A stretch of DNA of 64,000 nt from Lamellibrachia satsuma (GCA_033239005.1 BSQZ01000001.1:31386758-31450757); one strand, 5' to 3'; positions 10,846-23,838 are shown, numbered from the stretch's first letter. Notes: generated by a model not told the origin, from the letters alone. A program made the numbers and translations.

Positions 10846-13800
10846 ACATCCTCGTCCCTCATAAAAATTACCACCATATAAATTTTAGTTCCAACTGCAC
10901 TGCATGTGTGCTATTAAATTGCATGTTAATAAACATTTTGGCAGTAGACAAATTCTTTGTGGACTAGTAAAATATATAACATGGTTACAATACTCTGATA
11001 GTATACAACATGTTTCAACTCCTGAAATATATTACAGTATGACAAAAATTCTTTACTTCATAGGCAGTAGCCTACATATTTGATTACATTTAAGCAACTA
11101 ACATAATATTTACTGGCAGGGCCAGGACTGAAGCATTTTCTTTTTCTTCAGAGTTTGTGATCCTGTGTAATGGAGGCATTTTTTATGAAAACCTTTTTTT
11201 ATTATGTCTTTTCGTTCATAATGTGCTCCGGTTGTGACAGTTATCAAATATATATTTTTGGTTTCTTCTGAAATCAGGGAGATTTGTTCTCCTGTCTGGG
11301 AGAACAGGAGATTTGATATATTTCCGAGACTCTCCTGGCGAATCCGGGAGACTTAACGTGTATGAGTGATATAAGCCCCAATAAGCAGAATTGGGATTTC
11401 CATTTAATGTCTACTACATACAATCGTTATTATGAGGTGTCAGCTTATGCATGCCTTTTTATACATCCTGAATAGAACCACATACATTATATCTAAGTTG
11501 CATACTAGAAAGTAATTCTAAGTTAGAAGAACTTGCTGTTTTTGTTTCGAGAGAGAGATGAGGGGAGGGCATAATACAGGGGTCTTTAATGAGTTTTTAA
11601 CAGTCCAGATATGAACACTTCCTGTCTATGAGATATAACGCTGAATGGCTTCATAAGCAAAATCATTTATTGTTGTTGATAAATTGCTGATAAAATCTGT
11701 GATTTGGTGCTAGGTGAAAATCTCCCCATATTGACACTTACATTGATAAGGAAGTGTAGGGTAATTATCACTTAGATCTGTGTGTATTTCATGCTTGATG
11801 CCATTACCATACACACATCATGTGTGGGAGATGTGGTGATTAGGTGAGAGATCACAGGACATGGCTGTTTAGGTAAGAGGTCGGAGTTCAAGGCTGTTGT
11901 GTGCTCATGTTTGACCTTTGTCACATTGCAACATGCTGCATTAGATATTAAAAGATAATGTGGTAATGATTGCTCCTGATAAATTTTTATAGCTAGCTGC
12001 TGTACCAAGAGGCATTTATAGAAAATGCAGTTTTCATTTTCAATGGACTAGGTACCATAAGGTTATAAATGAACTAGTTTAGTACACCTGTTAGACTTTT
12101 ATTTTAAGTACAACTGAAAAATTGCATTTCCACAGGTATCCCCAAATATAGCATCCATTGAGGTCTGACATGGGTTGATGAATTTCTTACCCCACAGTTT
12201 GACAGACATTTAAATTGGACAGGTCGAAAGGTAAAGTTAGTTTTACCTAGTGAGACAGTGAAACATGGTCGTGAAGGACAGGTGATCATGAAAGACAGGT
12301 GGTCGCCCTGTACAGGTGTCATGTAATGAAAAAAGTGGCCACGAAAGACAGGTAGTGTTTCCTGCAGGTGTGATGTTATGAAATAGTAGACCAACTGGGC
12401 AGTATCTCCTAGCAGGTGTGTTGCCACCAACCTGAGCCCTACTACCCTACAATGAGGCCATTTTTTTAAGGTTCAACTTATATAGACAGAGGTGAACGTT
12501 GTATGAGCAAAACATGATTTTTTCGTCAAATTTCTTAGCCAGTAAATGTTACACATAAATCTTATACAGGCCGAGCAAGATTTTGTATGGGCAATATGCC
12601 TGTATAAATGTCCTTAAAACACACTGAGTGAAGATCTTCCAATAAGCTTGTCAAAATGAAAGATGTAGACCTTAAAGATATACCTGTGGTCTCTAGTGTC
12701 ACTAGTGTAATTTGAGTGGTTCCAAAAAACATGTAATCTTGTTTTTTATATTGATGTGAATAGATGTGCCAGTCCTAAGACTTTTCCACCAAACTGTTCA
12801 TAGACCCCTGTAAACTCAGACAAACGCTGACTAACAATAGGTCCCTGGGAAAAAGCCAGACACAAACATTGCCGTGTAATTGACTGTATATACACTATGA
12901 AAGCGCCAAACAGCCCCAAGTTTAAATATGATATATTAAGTTAAACTCTGTAACTCGTGTCTGTGTACAAAAACAGCCTCTTGTATATTTACGTCTCGGC
13001 TGCCTTCAGCTTTAATGTGTGGCTTTTTCACCCAGTTCAGATTACTCCCTAATATGATCTTATGTACTGATTACATCTCTAGTTAAATAACACTGATCCC
13101 CATGCCCCTGGGGTAAGGATGATAGAGAGGCGCTCATGAAAGAACCCTGCTCGCCTTTTCGGTGCATTCGCCTTTTCATAGGGTAAACTGACAAGTCCAG
13201 ACATGCTTTGCAGTCCATGTAAAGAAATGGGGTTAGGATTCATTGTCCTGACTCAATGGATTTAGACGGTTGTTGGGAGACGTGCATTTCCAAATTCAGA
13301 TCTGATGTGGTAAAGTTGTTATGAGCCCAAAGGATTGAAAAGAAGGGCTTTGTGGGGATTTCTATTGGTTGTCTCCACTTAACACTAAATACCCTAAGGC
13401 AGGGTTTAACACTGGAGGTACTAAAACTTATTGGTCTGAGGGGGTTGAAACCAAATACCCTGGGCAGCGTTATTGGCCATGTCACATGCAAGGTAGATTT
13501 TTAGTGTTATTTAAAAAAATTTAATTTGCTGCATAAAAACCTTGATTATCATAGTTAATCTTTGTAGTTGATCATTACAATGTGCTCTGGTTGCTCTTTC
13601 ACGTTTATGTTTTACACTGCATTAAAACAAACAATATGCCCCCTAGCCAGTCACCCCCTGGGGCCTGTCAAGGGCCAGTCCAGGGGGTCACATTAGTACA
13701 CCTTCGCAGGTGATTGTATTTTTTTATGCTCTGTGGGCATTTACCTTCGTGACCTGCAATTGTTTGTTGAATTTAAGAAATGACAGACGGTGATGGATCA

Positions 13801-14334
13801 CGTCATGGTTGTGCCAAGGTACGCACAATGGTTGCCCTACCCCCTACCCCACCCCACAGGTCTGGCAGAGAATGTTGCACTGGGTTTAGGTTACCTAATT
13901 TTTGTTGATATTTTGCTAACGACCAGGGTGAGTAAGTATGTCTGGGGCACTGGTTGTCACCCTGGCAGTATTCATACCTAATCACCAGGTACTGGTTGGG
14001 GTGGCAACTGAGGGTAAATACAGTTCTGCCTCCCAGATGCCAGGCTGCAGATAGGGCAGATGAGTGTGATTTTGAAGGATGTTTGGAGGATCCATACAGA
14101 ACATCTACTTGAAATGCTGCAAATAGTTTGTCATGTCTGTTGTGTTTAAGGGTCTTTCCTAAATTAGACTTGATCACTCGTCTCATTTTAGATTCCTTTC
14201 TCGAAAAATTGGGCCTATGTAGTATCGACTTGGGCAAAAGTGGTCCGGGTCTATATACCATGAAATAAGGCTCTATATACCACGAAATAAGGCTCTATAA
14301 ACCACAAAATAAGGGTATTCACACTTTAACAACT
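10846..14334. other. Long unique AT-rich stretch, no gene recognised
   Basis: About 3.5 kb without a recognised exon, RNA gene or mobile element, apart from a small hairpin at 11285-11306. Several 60-150 residue frames on the minus strand (13803-14261 is the longest) have no recognisable domain and no coding-like context. Confidence 0.5.
11285..11306. repeat. Perfect 8-bp inverted repeat (hairpin)
   Basis: TGTTCTCC, a 6-base spacer TGTCTG, then GGAGAACA. The arms are perfect reverse complements. The neighbourhood repeats GGGAGA/GGAGATTT motifs, so it may be part of a decayed repeat. Confidence 0.7.
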
Positions 14335-14490
14335 TTCCCGATCTAACAATCAAAGTCAACTCTTCATTAAGAAAAGAAGTTTTAAGTCTTTTATTAAACC
14401 GATTGCACATACTATGTAACTATTTGACAAACTACACATTTGAACATCAACAAACCTGATTCAGGATGGGCTAAATAAGTTGAGTGAGTT
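14335..14490 (+). mobile_element. Dispersed repeat family 3, copy 1
   Basis: Shares GATCTAACAATCAAAGTCAA, CTTTTATTAAACCGA, and AAACCTGATTCAGGATGGGC with copies at 35855-36005 and, more diverged, 51848-52005. All three have the same orientation. No TIR or coding content seen; possibly the 3' end of a longer element. Confidence 0.7.
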
Positions 14491-14784
14491 TGGAGCAACA
14501 GCGTGATCTTGTGCTGACACTGACGTAGTTGTTCCATCTTCCAATCTTGCCTCACTATTGCTTTTGGTTGTCCCTGGAGAAAAATGTAGGGAATGAAGTC
14601 ACAGGTAAAAGCCACAATGTCATGACTCTACTCTTTATCCCTGAACTCTGGGGTGAGGTAGGCACTGATACCGGTGGTCGATTTTTTATTTCTTCTTCAT
14701 TGCTAATCCCGTTTCACTGCCTTCTCCACCACCCGTTTCCACTCCCCATCCCATCTCGGTAATCTTTCATAAAACAACATTATT

Positions 14785-15165
14785 GCATTGCACTGTTGTA
14801 ATCACATTGTTGTGACCACATTGTTGTGATCACATTGTTGTAACCACATTGTTGTGACCACATTGTTGTGACCACATTGTTGTAATCACATTGTTGTGAC
14901 CACATTGTTGTAATCACATTGTTGTAACCACATTGTTGTAAACATGTTGTAATCACATTGTTGTGACCACATTGTTGTAATCACATTGTTGTAACCACAT
15001 TGTTGTAAACATGTTGTAATCACATTGTTGTGACCACATTGTTGTGACCACATTGTTGTGACCACATTGTTGTGATCACATTGTTGTGATTACATTGTTG
15101 TATCCACATTGTTGTAATCACATTGTTGTAACCACATTGTTGTAACCACATTGTTGAGTTATGTT
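14785..15165. repeat. 14-bp minisatellite (CACATTGTTGTGAC), about 27 copies
   Basis: Period is 14 bp. Variants alternate between GTGAC, GTAAC, GTAAT and GTGAT. Two shortened units reading GTAAACATGTTGTAATC recur (about 14937 and 15005), marking a super-repeat of roughly 68 bp. Confidence 0.95.
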
Positions 15166-17799
15166 TCTTGTTGTTACATAAATTGTCATCATCATACACA
15201 TTCCTGTAATGGTATCATATTATGAAATATATTACTAGCCTAGTGACCATTCTTTAGTACAATACCATAAATAATTTAACTAAAATTGTAAAGATTCAAA
15301 TTCCTTGAATAACTGTGGTGCTGGGCAGGAATCAGACCTGCTGACATTTTTATGACATGCCAGTATTTAAAATGGTAGAGTTTTCTTTAAGACAATGAAT
15401 GACAGTATTAATGTATAGAATTAGAATCACCCAAACGGAGTGCTTCCTATTATATTAATGAAGACAGGATAGTAGCTGGTAAATTTGAGAATTGGCAATC
15501 ATTTCACCCTGGATGTAAAAAATTACATGTTTTGACAACCTTCCCCCTACTCAACGTTGCTTTTGTTAGGCACACCGACTGGTAAATGGTGCATTCACAC
15601 ATGCACCTGCACGAAATCAATCCACCCTTTAATGTTGAGATTGCACATACATCTATGGGGTACCCCTGAACCCCATGACAGATCGAGACATACCAGCCGC
15701 GACAAGTCTGGGCTTATTCCAGACAGGGCCAGAAAAAAACAGTGAGTTCCCAAAGGGTAACTCAGGGTTGCTAATTTTTCTGTCTGTTTGTTCGCCACGT
15801 GTACAATATGAGCTGTCCCGGGACCAGCACAGGTGTATTTATTACACAGGGACGTGTCCAGACGTGTCACCTGCTCCAGTGTGTCACAGCGATTCTCCAT
15901 GTGACAGAGGAGCAAGGTCACCAGAGCATTGACAATAATCACTGGTGTTGGGTGTTATCCCATGTGATGACAAAGATAAAATGATCAAGTGTCCACATTC
16001 TTGGGCCCAACCCAGGATGAAGATGACCCCAAGTTGAGAGGTGGTCTGCTTTCAAACTGTGCACCGAGGCGTGTCATGGTGAATGATGCGGAACATCGCC
16101 AAAAACCAGGGCATTTCAAGTGCTTGTTGTCTGTACATTTGTGTCTGACTTGTTGGTGTTTTAATCCTCCCGTCAGTTGTTTTTCTTTTCCACCCATTTT
16201 TGGACTGCTTTGCTGAATTTGTCAAAGTGTCTGTAGCATCCTAAGCCGAAACACCAGTTAATTGGCATACTTAAGTACTTTTAATTTTCAGATAAGTTCC
16301 ATTTTGATAATATAAGGTACAGTATCAATGTTCTTTCTTCATGTCTCCCCATATTTCCATAGATTCGCTGATTTTCCTGTGCCAGAGTTTGTTCTGTCTG
16401 GCCAACACCGTCACATCACTGGCACCATGAACAATGACTAGGAGCAGTGCCTTATTTTACGATTTGATGTTTACGGGGACGGCTGTGAATTCTTTATTCA
16501 ATTTGTACCTCAATCTACTTGGTATGTTTCTGTATTTACCAGGTTTATACCCCAGTGGAGAAACTTAGGCTTATTTTGTAAAGATATGCAGGAAGAAGCT
16601 GGTGAGGCACTGGATAAAATGGGCTGGACATGGATAGAAAGGGAACAGTTAATGGAGAGAGGGATGCACTCAGAGGGAAGAAGAAGAAAAGGAAGATGGA
16701 GACTGAAATAGGAGGACTGTGTGAAGAGAGATTTTGTGGGAGTGGGAGGTAAGTGAAGAATGAGTGTGAGGGATGGAGGGAGTGGAGACGGGTGGTGGAG
16801 ATGGCAGTGAAACGGGATCAGTGACGAAGAAGAAGGTAAAAAAAAATCAGCAACCTGTATCGGTGCCAGCCTCGCCACAAACTTCAGGGATACAGAGGAG
16901 AGCAACATGCTGAATTTAAGATATCACAGAGAATTGTACCACTTGGGAATGAAAAGCTACTTAGCTGTGTGTAAATTACGCTGGTTGAGTTCTTAAAGAA
17001 TGCTCCCTCCTGAACTGGGCAGGTAAAAACATGACAGGACAGAGTGATCTGCTACACCCAGAAACATGAGTCATTTATTTTCTGCCACCAATTTAACTGG
17101 TAAATCATTAGCCTGATAATGAAAATATATGGGCAGTGTAAACACTGCTGTCAGGCATGCTCAGGCAGGGTGAAAGCATGAATGCATTATAGCCTTCAAG
17201 GGGGTTTTAACAATTTATGCTGCCCTTTTTGACCCGGGGTTTCCAGTTGCCTGATCTGTATATAAACCAACAAAATAAACATGTTCAGACAGCCACAGAG
17301 GCCACTATTCTGAGATGTCATAAAAGACCAACAGCTAAACAAACTAATTCCTCTATCATAGTTGTTTATTCTCGTTGCGATAATTAAGGCATGCGTCTGT
17401 TACCCAGTGTGGTCTACCACCAATGAGCCCAGGAATGCAGCTTGTTATGACTTGTGTATTTTGAAAACCCAAAGTTCAAGCAGAAGTTGTGGGTCTCTGA
17501 TTCATATCATGTTGGGATTTGTGGTTTCTCACTCCTGGAAGGGTGGAAGACCACAACTTTCTTTTAGAATTAAATTTGATGTGGGAAACTTTCAGTAAGA
17601 CAGCAGTAGAAACCTGCACCATAAACAGTGACATTTCCTCTGTATTGTTCGATTACTGCTTTGTTCACACATCATGGTGCAGTTTGAATACAAGACACTG
17701 CTTTGTTGGTCTCTATTCATTATTTATATGCACAAGATACTTATGTGGCCTTTGTCCATGTGCTCTTCATGAACTAAATAATTATCTTGCATCTAGCCC
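15166..17799. other. Unique sequence, no gene recognised
   Basis: Overlapping short frames near 15557-16216 on both strands have no recognisable domain. The minus strand at 16510-16908 is purine/pyrimidine-skewed and gives a Ser/Pro/Leu-rich frame that looks compositional. No exon or RNA gene can be supported. Confidence 0.5.
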
Positions 17800-18225
17800 A
17801 CAGCTAGGTACCACTTGTCCACAGCCTACTGGTGAATTAGTGGTGGCCCTTTTCCACAGCCTACTGGTGAATTAACTGTGGCCCTTGTCCACAGCCTACT
17901 TGTGAATTAATTGTGGCCCTTGTCCACAGCCTACTTGTGAATTAATTGTGGTCTTTGTCCACAGCCTACTGGTGAATTAATTGTGGCCCTTGTCCACAGC
18001 CTACTGGTGACTTAGTGGTGGCCCTTGTCCACAGCCTACTAGTGAATTAATTGTGGCCCTTGTCCACAGCCTACTGGTGAATTAATTGTGGCCCTTTTCC
18101 ACAGCCTACTAGTGAATTAATTGTGGCCCTTGTCCACAGCCTACTAGTGAATTAATTGTGGCCCTTTTCCACAGCCTACTAGTGAATTAATTGTGGCCCT
18201 TGTCCACAGCCTACCGGTGAATTAG
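17800..18225. repeat. 35-bp minisatellite, about 12 copies
   Basis: Unit CCCTTGTCCACAGCCTACTG followed by GTGAATTAATTGTGG; period 35, measured between successive GTCCACAG. Variants are CTACTGG/CTACTTG/CTACTAG and TTGTCC/TTTTCC. Confidence 0.95.
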
Positions 18226-19017
18226 CCAGGAGTTCCAGGGATGCTGCAGGGGTTCTTTATTAAGGACACTGTACTGACTAACCTTGTTGCATGGGTGCAG
18301 CCCCCATTAAAATTACCACTTGGAATAATGACATATTTGGTGACAATGTCATCTCACTAAACTCTGTTGACATTAAAAATGCTGGTTGTGGAAGTATGAT
18401 ATTTTAATCTACACAACATGTGGGATCAATTTGAAGCCCTAAACCCTCCTTAGTGTGCATTGTGAACCCTTCTTTCCTGTCCAGTGTTTGCCTAAGTTAA
18501 TGATTTCTGGGTAATTTTGTCAATTTACTGTCATACGAGTGATATATTGTTTTTCACATGTTTTCACTGCCAGTATTGCCTTGATGAGTCTTACACTAAA
18601 ACAACCATCAACCAAATAAACCCTGCAGGAGTATAAAATTATACATATGCAAAAACACTTGCATAATTGCATAATGGGCTAGTTGAGTGGTGAGGTTGCA
18701 TTTCAGAATGTTGCTGTAAATAGATTCTGGATGTTTTGGGAGGATCTGAAACTAGGGGTCTGTATAGATAACATTAGTGATGTCTGGAATGCAGAATGTG
18801 GGGAGAAGGGTTGGGGAGGTGAACATAGAATGCAAGATACCCCTAAGTGGGGTATTGTGAGGACATGTATAACATATCATCCATTCCTAGAGGTAACTTA
18901 AATCAAGTATGAAGTGTGTAGGTGCATCTGTCATGTATCGTAATACAGTATTTGAAGAGGACGTACTTTATAGTTAACATGGCAGCTAACTGCAGCCTTG
19001 CAAACATACTTGTTCCT
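18226..19017. other. Unique sequence, no gene recognised
   Basis: AT-rich, non-repetitive sequence with no recognised element. Confidence 0.5.
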
Positions 19018-19130
19018 CTCGATAAGCCAATGGCTTCCTTGTCCACTTGCCATCTGGGCCTTTGGCTTGGATGGCAAATCTTATTAAATCTTGTCTTGTT
19101 AAATCTTTCCCCGGACACAAAAAGCCAGAC
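19018..19130 (+). mobile_element. LINE 3'-end fragment (same family as 34917-35345)
   Basis: GATAAGCCAATGGCTTCCTT, GTCCACTTGCCATCTGGGCC and TTGGATGG match the tail of the LINE at 34917-35345. Both copies can be read as DKPMASLS(S/T)CHLGL, so the match may include the end of the coding region. Only the extreme 3' end remains, as is common for 5'-truncated LINE insertions. Confidence 0.65.
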
Positions 19131-19821
19131 TCTATATAAGTAGCCAGATGACGTTTTTGCTGCTGATTCGTAACCAGGCTTACTTGTGTCTGTTTCATTA
19201 TGAAGTTGTAATAATTATTGTTATTGAGTAACTGCTTTTAGCTGCATTCAAAGCGGCTATATGTCATTAAAGACTCTAGCATACTTTGATTTTAATCTGT
19301 CGCGATTACCATGTTAAGTGCGGTTGGCATGGTAATTGGGTAACTTGATAACACATGTTTAAAGCGTGTTAAGAACTTTGAAACCCTTTTGGTGATGTTT
19401 GAGGTTTGTGAGTCATAAAATCTTTTGCTATATCGGCTGCCATCGGTGATGTACGAACTTGCTCTCTTCACAAAACGCATGTTGATTCCCACATGGCTCA
19501 TTTTTCTAACTGATTAGATAGATCATAGGATAGCCTGTTGAACAGGCTTTCTTTGCAGGTGTAATTTTTTAATGTTTGTCTATTGATAACGCTGCCTGCC
19601 TGTGTAGTAGATAGGCTCGTCATTAACCGCGGTTTTGACAACTTGTCACTGCTTCTTGAATACAGGCACTGCAAGGGAATATTGCACTATTGTAAACTAA
19701 CCTATTTCTAAGTCAACATTTTTTTCAGAAGAACTGTTACAGAACTTACATGAAAAGCCAGACAAAAAGTAGTGCCTGAAAGATGAAAGAACAGTTTGAT
19801 GTGTCAGGCAGACTTTATGCT
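19131..19821. other. Unique, high-complexity sequence; candidate conserved element
   Basis: Non-repetitive, with scattered CpGs (19250-19500 in particular). No exon recognised. It lies about 1.3 kb upstream of the kinase exon and would be intronic if that gene extends leftward. Confidence 0.35.
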
Positions 19822-19952
19822 GACATAGGACAGAGATGATTCACAATCATTGTGTCTGATGTACTGTCGTGACAGTTTGTTGGGCTGCATAGGACAGAGA
19901 TGATTCACAATCATTGTGTCTGATGTACTGTCATGACAGTTTGTTGGACTGC
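19822..19952. repeat. 64-bp direct duplication
   Basis: Two near-identical adjacent copies containing ATAGGACAGAGATGATTCAC, AATCATTGTGTCTGATGTAC and CATGACAGTTTGTTGG. Starts are at 19825 and 19889, 64 bp apart. Confidence 0.93.
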
Positions 19953-20771
19953 TTTGGGTCCACTATTTTAATTAATTGAAATCTTAAACTAACGATTTCT
20001 TCTAATCATAACTATTTGGATTTACTTATTCAGCATTTCGACTATCTGCTGCAATAGTTGTGATTCATTATTATCTACCAACTTGAACAATTTGACGAAT
20101 TAAAATCTTAGTTCAGCTCTGTATTATCTCACTATTTCTTCCCACGACCCACTTCTTCATGTTATTCAGAAGTGGTCATGTTAGAGAATACAGGGCAATG
20201 ACATTGGTTAAAGTGATCATAGTTGTTCATATCGAAGAATGGTTATTTTATGGAGCAATAACCCCAGCTGAAGGGTATGCTACACCTAATTTTTTCTTTA
20301 AAAAATATCAGGTGTGGGGCAAGGTAACAAAGTTAGATCATAGATTCTTATGTGGTTGTTATTCTAACCCCTGAATCACGACCAGCGTGTCATTTTTTGT
20401 TTAGCAGTGTTATGCACAAGACAGTTATTGTTCTATAAATTTTTGGGGCAAAACCCATCTGATTTGTGATTTTTCAACAAAAATATGTTATTTTACAATA
20501 ACGTTTTTCCTAATACGGGGAGGGGAAGCCACCAAGTACTAAAATTTACACTATTTTCAACATTATGTGGTTGCAAATGAAAGACTAATAGTTATAAGTG
20601 GGAGTTGTTATTATCAAAGATTAAACTGAATAACCATCTTAGAAGAAACAGACATCAACTGGTCACATAACTTGGTTATTTTTTGTTACAGAATGTTAAA
20701 AAAATTGCTAAAATTGCTCTAGGAATAAAAACCTGTACATATGTCTGATGAAATGATGTCGGTGTTTGCAG
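19953..20771. other. Upstream intronic sequence of the kinase exon
   Basis: AT-rich unique sequence with no coding signal, ending in the acceptor GTTTGCAG at 20771. It is intron by inference from the exon. Confidence 0.6.
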
Positions 20772-20938
20772 GCTACAACATTATACTGTCTCGTGTTGGA
20801 GTACTGCGTTGGAGGTGAGCTGTGGGATTACGTCAAGACCCAGGAGTGCTCTCGGCTCGGGGAGAGTGCGGCACGACCGTTTGTCCGCCAGCTTGTCTCT
20901 GCTCTTCACTACCTGCATGAGCGGGGCGTCGTCCACCG
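20772..20938 (+). CDS. Internal exon of a CAMK/AMPK-related-type Ser/Thr protein kinase
   Basis: This 167-bp exon lies between an acceptor (GTGTTTGCAG, ending 20771) and a consensus donor (CG|GTGAGT at 20939). It reads 55 codons plus two bases. Residues 4-17 are the kinase hinge (LYCLVLEYCVGGEL). Residues 35-55 are helix E and the start of the catalytic loop (VRQLVSALHYLHERGVVHR, the R codon split by the phase-2 intron). The next exon should begin with the last base of Arg, then Asp. No in-frame stop. These motifs are diagnostic of eukaryotic protein kinases, which transfer ATP gamma-phosphate to Ser/Thr. The hinge and helix pattern best recalls SNRK, HUNK or NIM1-like members of the AMPK-related kinases, but one exon cannot decide. 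The start is phase 0. Upstream N-lobe exons (Gly loop, VAIK) and downstream DLKxEN/DFG/APE exons were sought by eye and not found, so flanking introns are long or exons lie outside the window. Confidence 0.85.
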
Positions 20939-23777
20939 GTGAGTCTCTGACCTATGCCCACAACAATGAACTATGACCTTGTGAAGTGTGCATGTATTTA
21001 TGAAATGTTCTGCCAGACATAATGGTGACAGTGCCGATTTACGGATACCGATGTCAAAGGTAAGTGAGGCTTATCTGAATATATCCGTGAGGCTTATCTG
21101 AATATATCCCTGTGTGTTTACAGAATCTGTACTTGTATGTTTATAATGTCATTTATGACATTGTTACCTAAGGAATACAATTTTAAGGAAGTTTATCTAA
21201 CTTTCCTTGATGGAGCATGTAGCCTAGACAGCAGACCGCTGCTTGATAGATGGTATTGTGAGGCTGGCATCTCTGGCAGAGTTAGGTTAATTGTATGGAG
21301 AGAAATATGCTGGAGTTATCGCAACAAATGGAGAAATGGAGTAATGACTGTGTCAGGTTGTATCTGAGTATTCTCTGGATAGAGAGGGAGAGGGGAAGGG
21401 GAGGGGGAGGGGAGGTGGAGAGGGTGGAGGAAAGGTGGGAGAGGGAGAGGGATAGGGAGAGAGAGTTGATTTTGGAACTGGATGTATTCCCACAGCAGCG
21501 GGAAATTAATTTTCACCAGATCAGCTATCATTGATTAACAAGGTTAGTGAGTCCCTTGACTGTCATTTTTGACAGCATGGGTGCATTTAGCGAATAGGAA
21601 TGCATCTTAATTGTCCAGTGTTGTTGCTATGGCAACTTGACAGAGAGACAGGGAGGAGATTGAGGAAGATAGGAAGGAGGGGAAGGAGCATGGGAGAATA
21701 GGAATAGATAACTGTGGAAAATACTGACTGTGGGAATTGTTCCTCAGTGGTGTGTTTTTCATGGTGGGAAACTTTCCCAGCTGGGCGTATGAAGGGGCAT
21801 CATATCTCATATCTAGGTGTCAGGGTATCTGGGAAGGAGTGAGGTGCATAGGGGATAGGTGGACAGATGCAGTTATGATACGTGTCGCGTATTTACCCAG
21901 ATTTGTCAAATTGGCTTTCAGTGAATAAAAGCTTGTTTTGTAGTTTTCATGCAATTCTTTAAAGCATTGCCATATTTATTCACCCTATCCTAATAGAAAC
22001 TTTTGTACAAACATATATTTTTTTACATCATAGGGGTCTGATTTCAAGTATTGTCGTTGTCATAGAGGTCTGATTTCAAGTGTTGTCATTGGCTGTTGGT
22101 AAATAAACACCATGAACTAGTTTTGTTTTCCAGTGATTATGCAGGAAGCACCTTTAAGTATTACTATAGGAAAAAAATTGTAATAATGCTGTATGAATTG
22201 TCATGACACACATTTTTCAATGTATTTGTCAATTTGTGAGTTCCAATACATGTAAGTCACACACAAAGCTGCACAGCAGTGTCAAGGTCATTCACAATTC
22301 TAACTTTTTTTTACTCTTATCTAAATTATTAAAGCAATCAAAGTCTACATAATCAATAGTAGGCTTAAAATAGTGTAAAAATGGTATGTCTATGAATATG
22401 TGTGTTTATACATGTTGTTTTTGCAGTAAGAATATGTTCTTTTGTCTGAATTTATTACCAATTTTGCAGGATGTTTACCTATGATGTCAGTAGTAGCTCT
22501 TTTGAGTTGCGAATACAATCTTTGATTCAGTGATATAGGATTATAATGTTTTAGTTGCTGTCGGTTTTGTTCATGGAGGCAAAACTCTTACATTCTTCAG
22601 CAACTATCGTGGTTATTCAGTGAGATATGTTGGCTTTATTTAATGAGGTCTCAGTGGGACTGAGATTTATGACTAGAAAGACCCAAAAGGCCAATCTGTG
22701 TTTCCAGTGCAGAAGTGAGCTGAAAGAGTATTGCTGTAGGTCAACTGAATTGATGTTTTCCAATGGTTCTGTGAAAGCAAGTGTCGCATGGTTATTTATA
22801 CCCCAATCTTTACTATCTCCTGTGCAATGTTATTGCATATTGATTTCTGGGTCTGCGTGGTGGTGCTACTTGGCTAACGGTTCCGATTCTGCAGTATTTA
22901 TTATTTATTTTTGGTTTGTTGCATACTGATCATATGGCTGGCTAACGAGTTGTGGTATGTGGCACTGGTTCGTAATTTTTTGTCACGCAATTTAATTACA
23001 GCAGGGCTTTAGATGCACGTGTGGCTTGTAGAGTTGGAAATTAATGACAGGAGCTATGACACAAACAATGGCATTTATCAACGATGACCTAGAATTTTTC
23101 ACATAAGAAAATGAGAGTGGCAAGACTAATATTGCCAGTCATGTTGCAGATGTAGGTATTGCTACCAATCCTGCACAGTTGACTTGGTTATACCTTTGTT
23201 GTTCTTGCCATTTTATCATCCCATTATGGATCCATTATTTTTATGGGTCCCTGGAGATCTAATTGGGATCTTTCCATTGGCAGTGCCACAGTTCTCCCAG
23301 CAGGCATCATCCAGTCTGTCTCCTGCACAGATTTCCATTTGCAACTCAACTTGAAGCACGCCCTGCAAACGCGAAGGCTAGTTGGATGTAGCACATTGTT
23401 AGTTTGGCATCGATATTGATTGTTGCTTTTTCACGCGATGCAAAAAATGTGTAAAGATTCTGAATAATTTAGAAACCATTGCAAAACATTGGGTATTGTC
23501 AGCTTCGGTATCAGTATCTGTGGTGCTCATTGTCTCCTTGTCAATCTCAGTGCCTGTGGGCAGTCTTTAAGTTGTTGTCTCACTTTTTTGTGTTTGTGCT
23601 ACAATAATAGGTGTCGGATGTACTAAACTGTCTCCAGTGACTGTCTGCACTCGTTTCTATGCATTCATCAGATAACTGGTTCCAGGCTAAAACTTGAATA
23701 AGGGGCCGAACTTCAGTCAACCGTACTGCCTCTTAAGTTTGAGCAAACTCCACTGTATCTCTTAAGTTAATGCCTGC
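20939..23777. other. Downstream intronic sequence of the kinase exon, no further exon seen
   Basis: Begins with the donor GTGAGTCTCTGACC. Contains a 23-bp tandem duplication (GTGAGGCTTATCTGAATATA, 21064-21109) and a polypurine GGGGAGGGGAGGTGGAGAGG tract (21379-21465). The rest is AT-rich unique sequence without a recognisable exon. Confidence 0.55.
21379..21465 (+). repeat. Polypurine G/A-rich tract
   Basis: GGGGAAGGGGAGGGGGAGGG-type low-complexity sequence, then GAGAGGGAGAGGGATAGGGA. Similar in composition to 2568-2822. Confidence 0.9.
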
Positions 23778-23838
23778 AGACCTGCCACTTTTTTGGGTTG
23801 AAACCCGTATTTTTTACATGAAATTTGGGTCTTCCACG
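23778..23838 (+). mobile_element. MITE family 1, copy B (5' end only)
   Basis: Starts CAGACCTGCCACTTTTTTGG, then GTTGAAACCCGTATTTTTTA, matching the left end of the family; the remaining ~360 bp is absent. Confidence 0.7.

Noticed and set aside
13803..14261. 152-residue minus-strand frame
   Set aside because: No recognisable domain, signal peptide or splice context; composition like surrounding non-coding DNA.
16510..16908. 132-residue Ser/Pro/Leu-rich minus frame
   Set aside because: Follows purine/pyrimidine strand skew of the segment, no domain.
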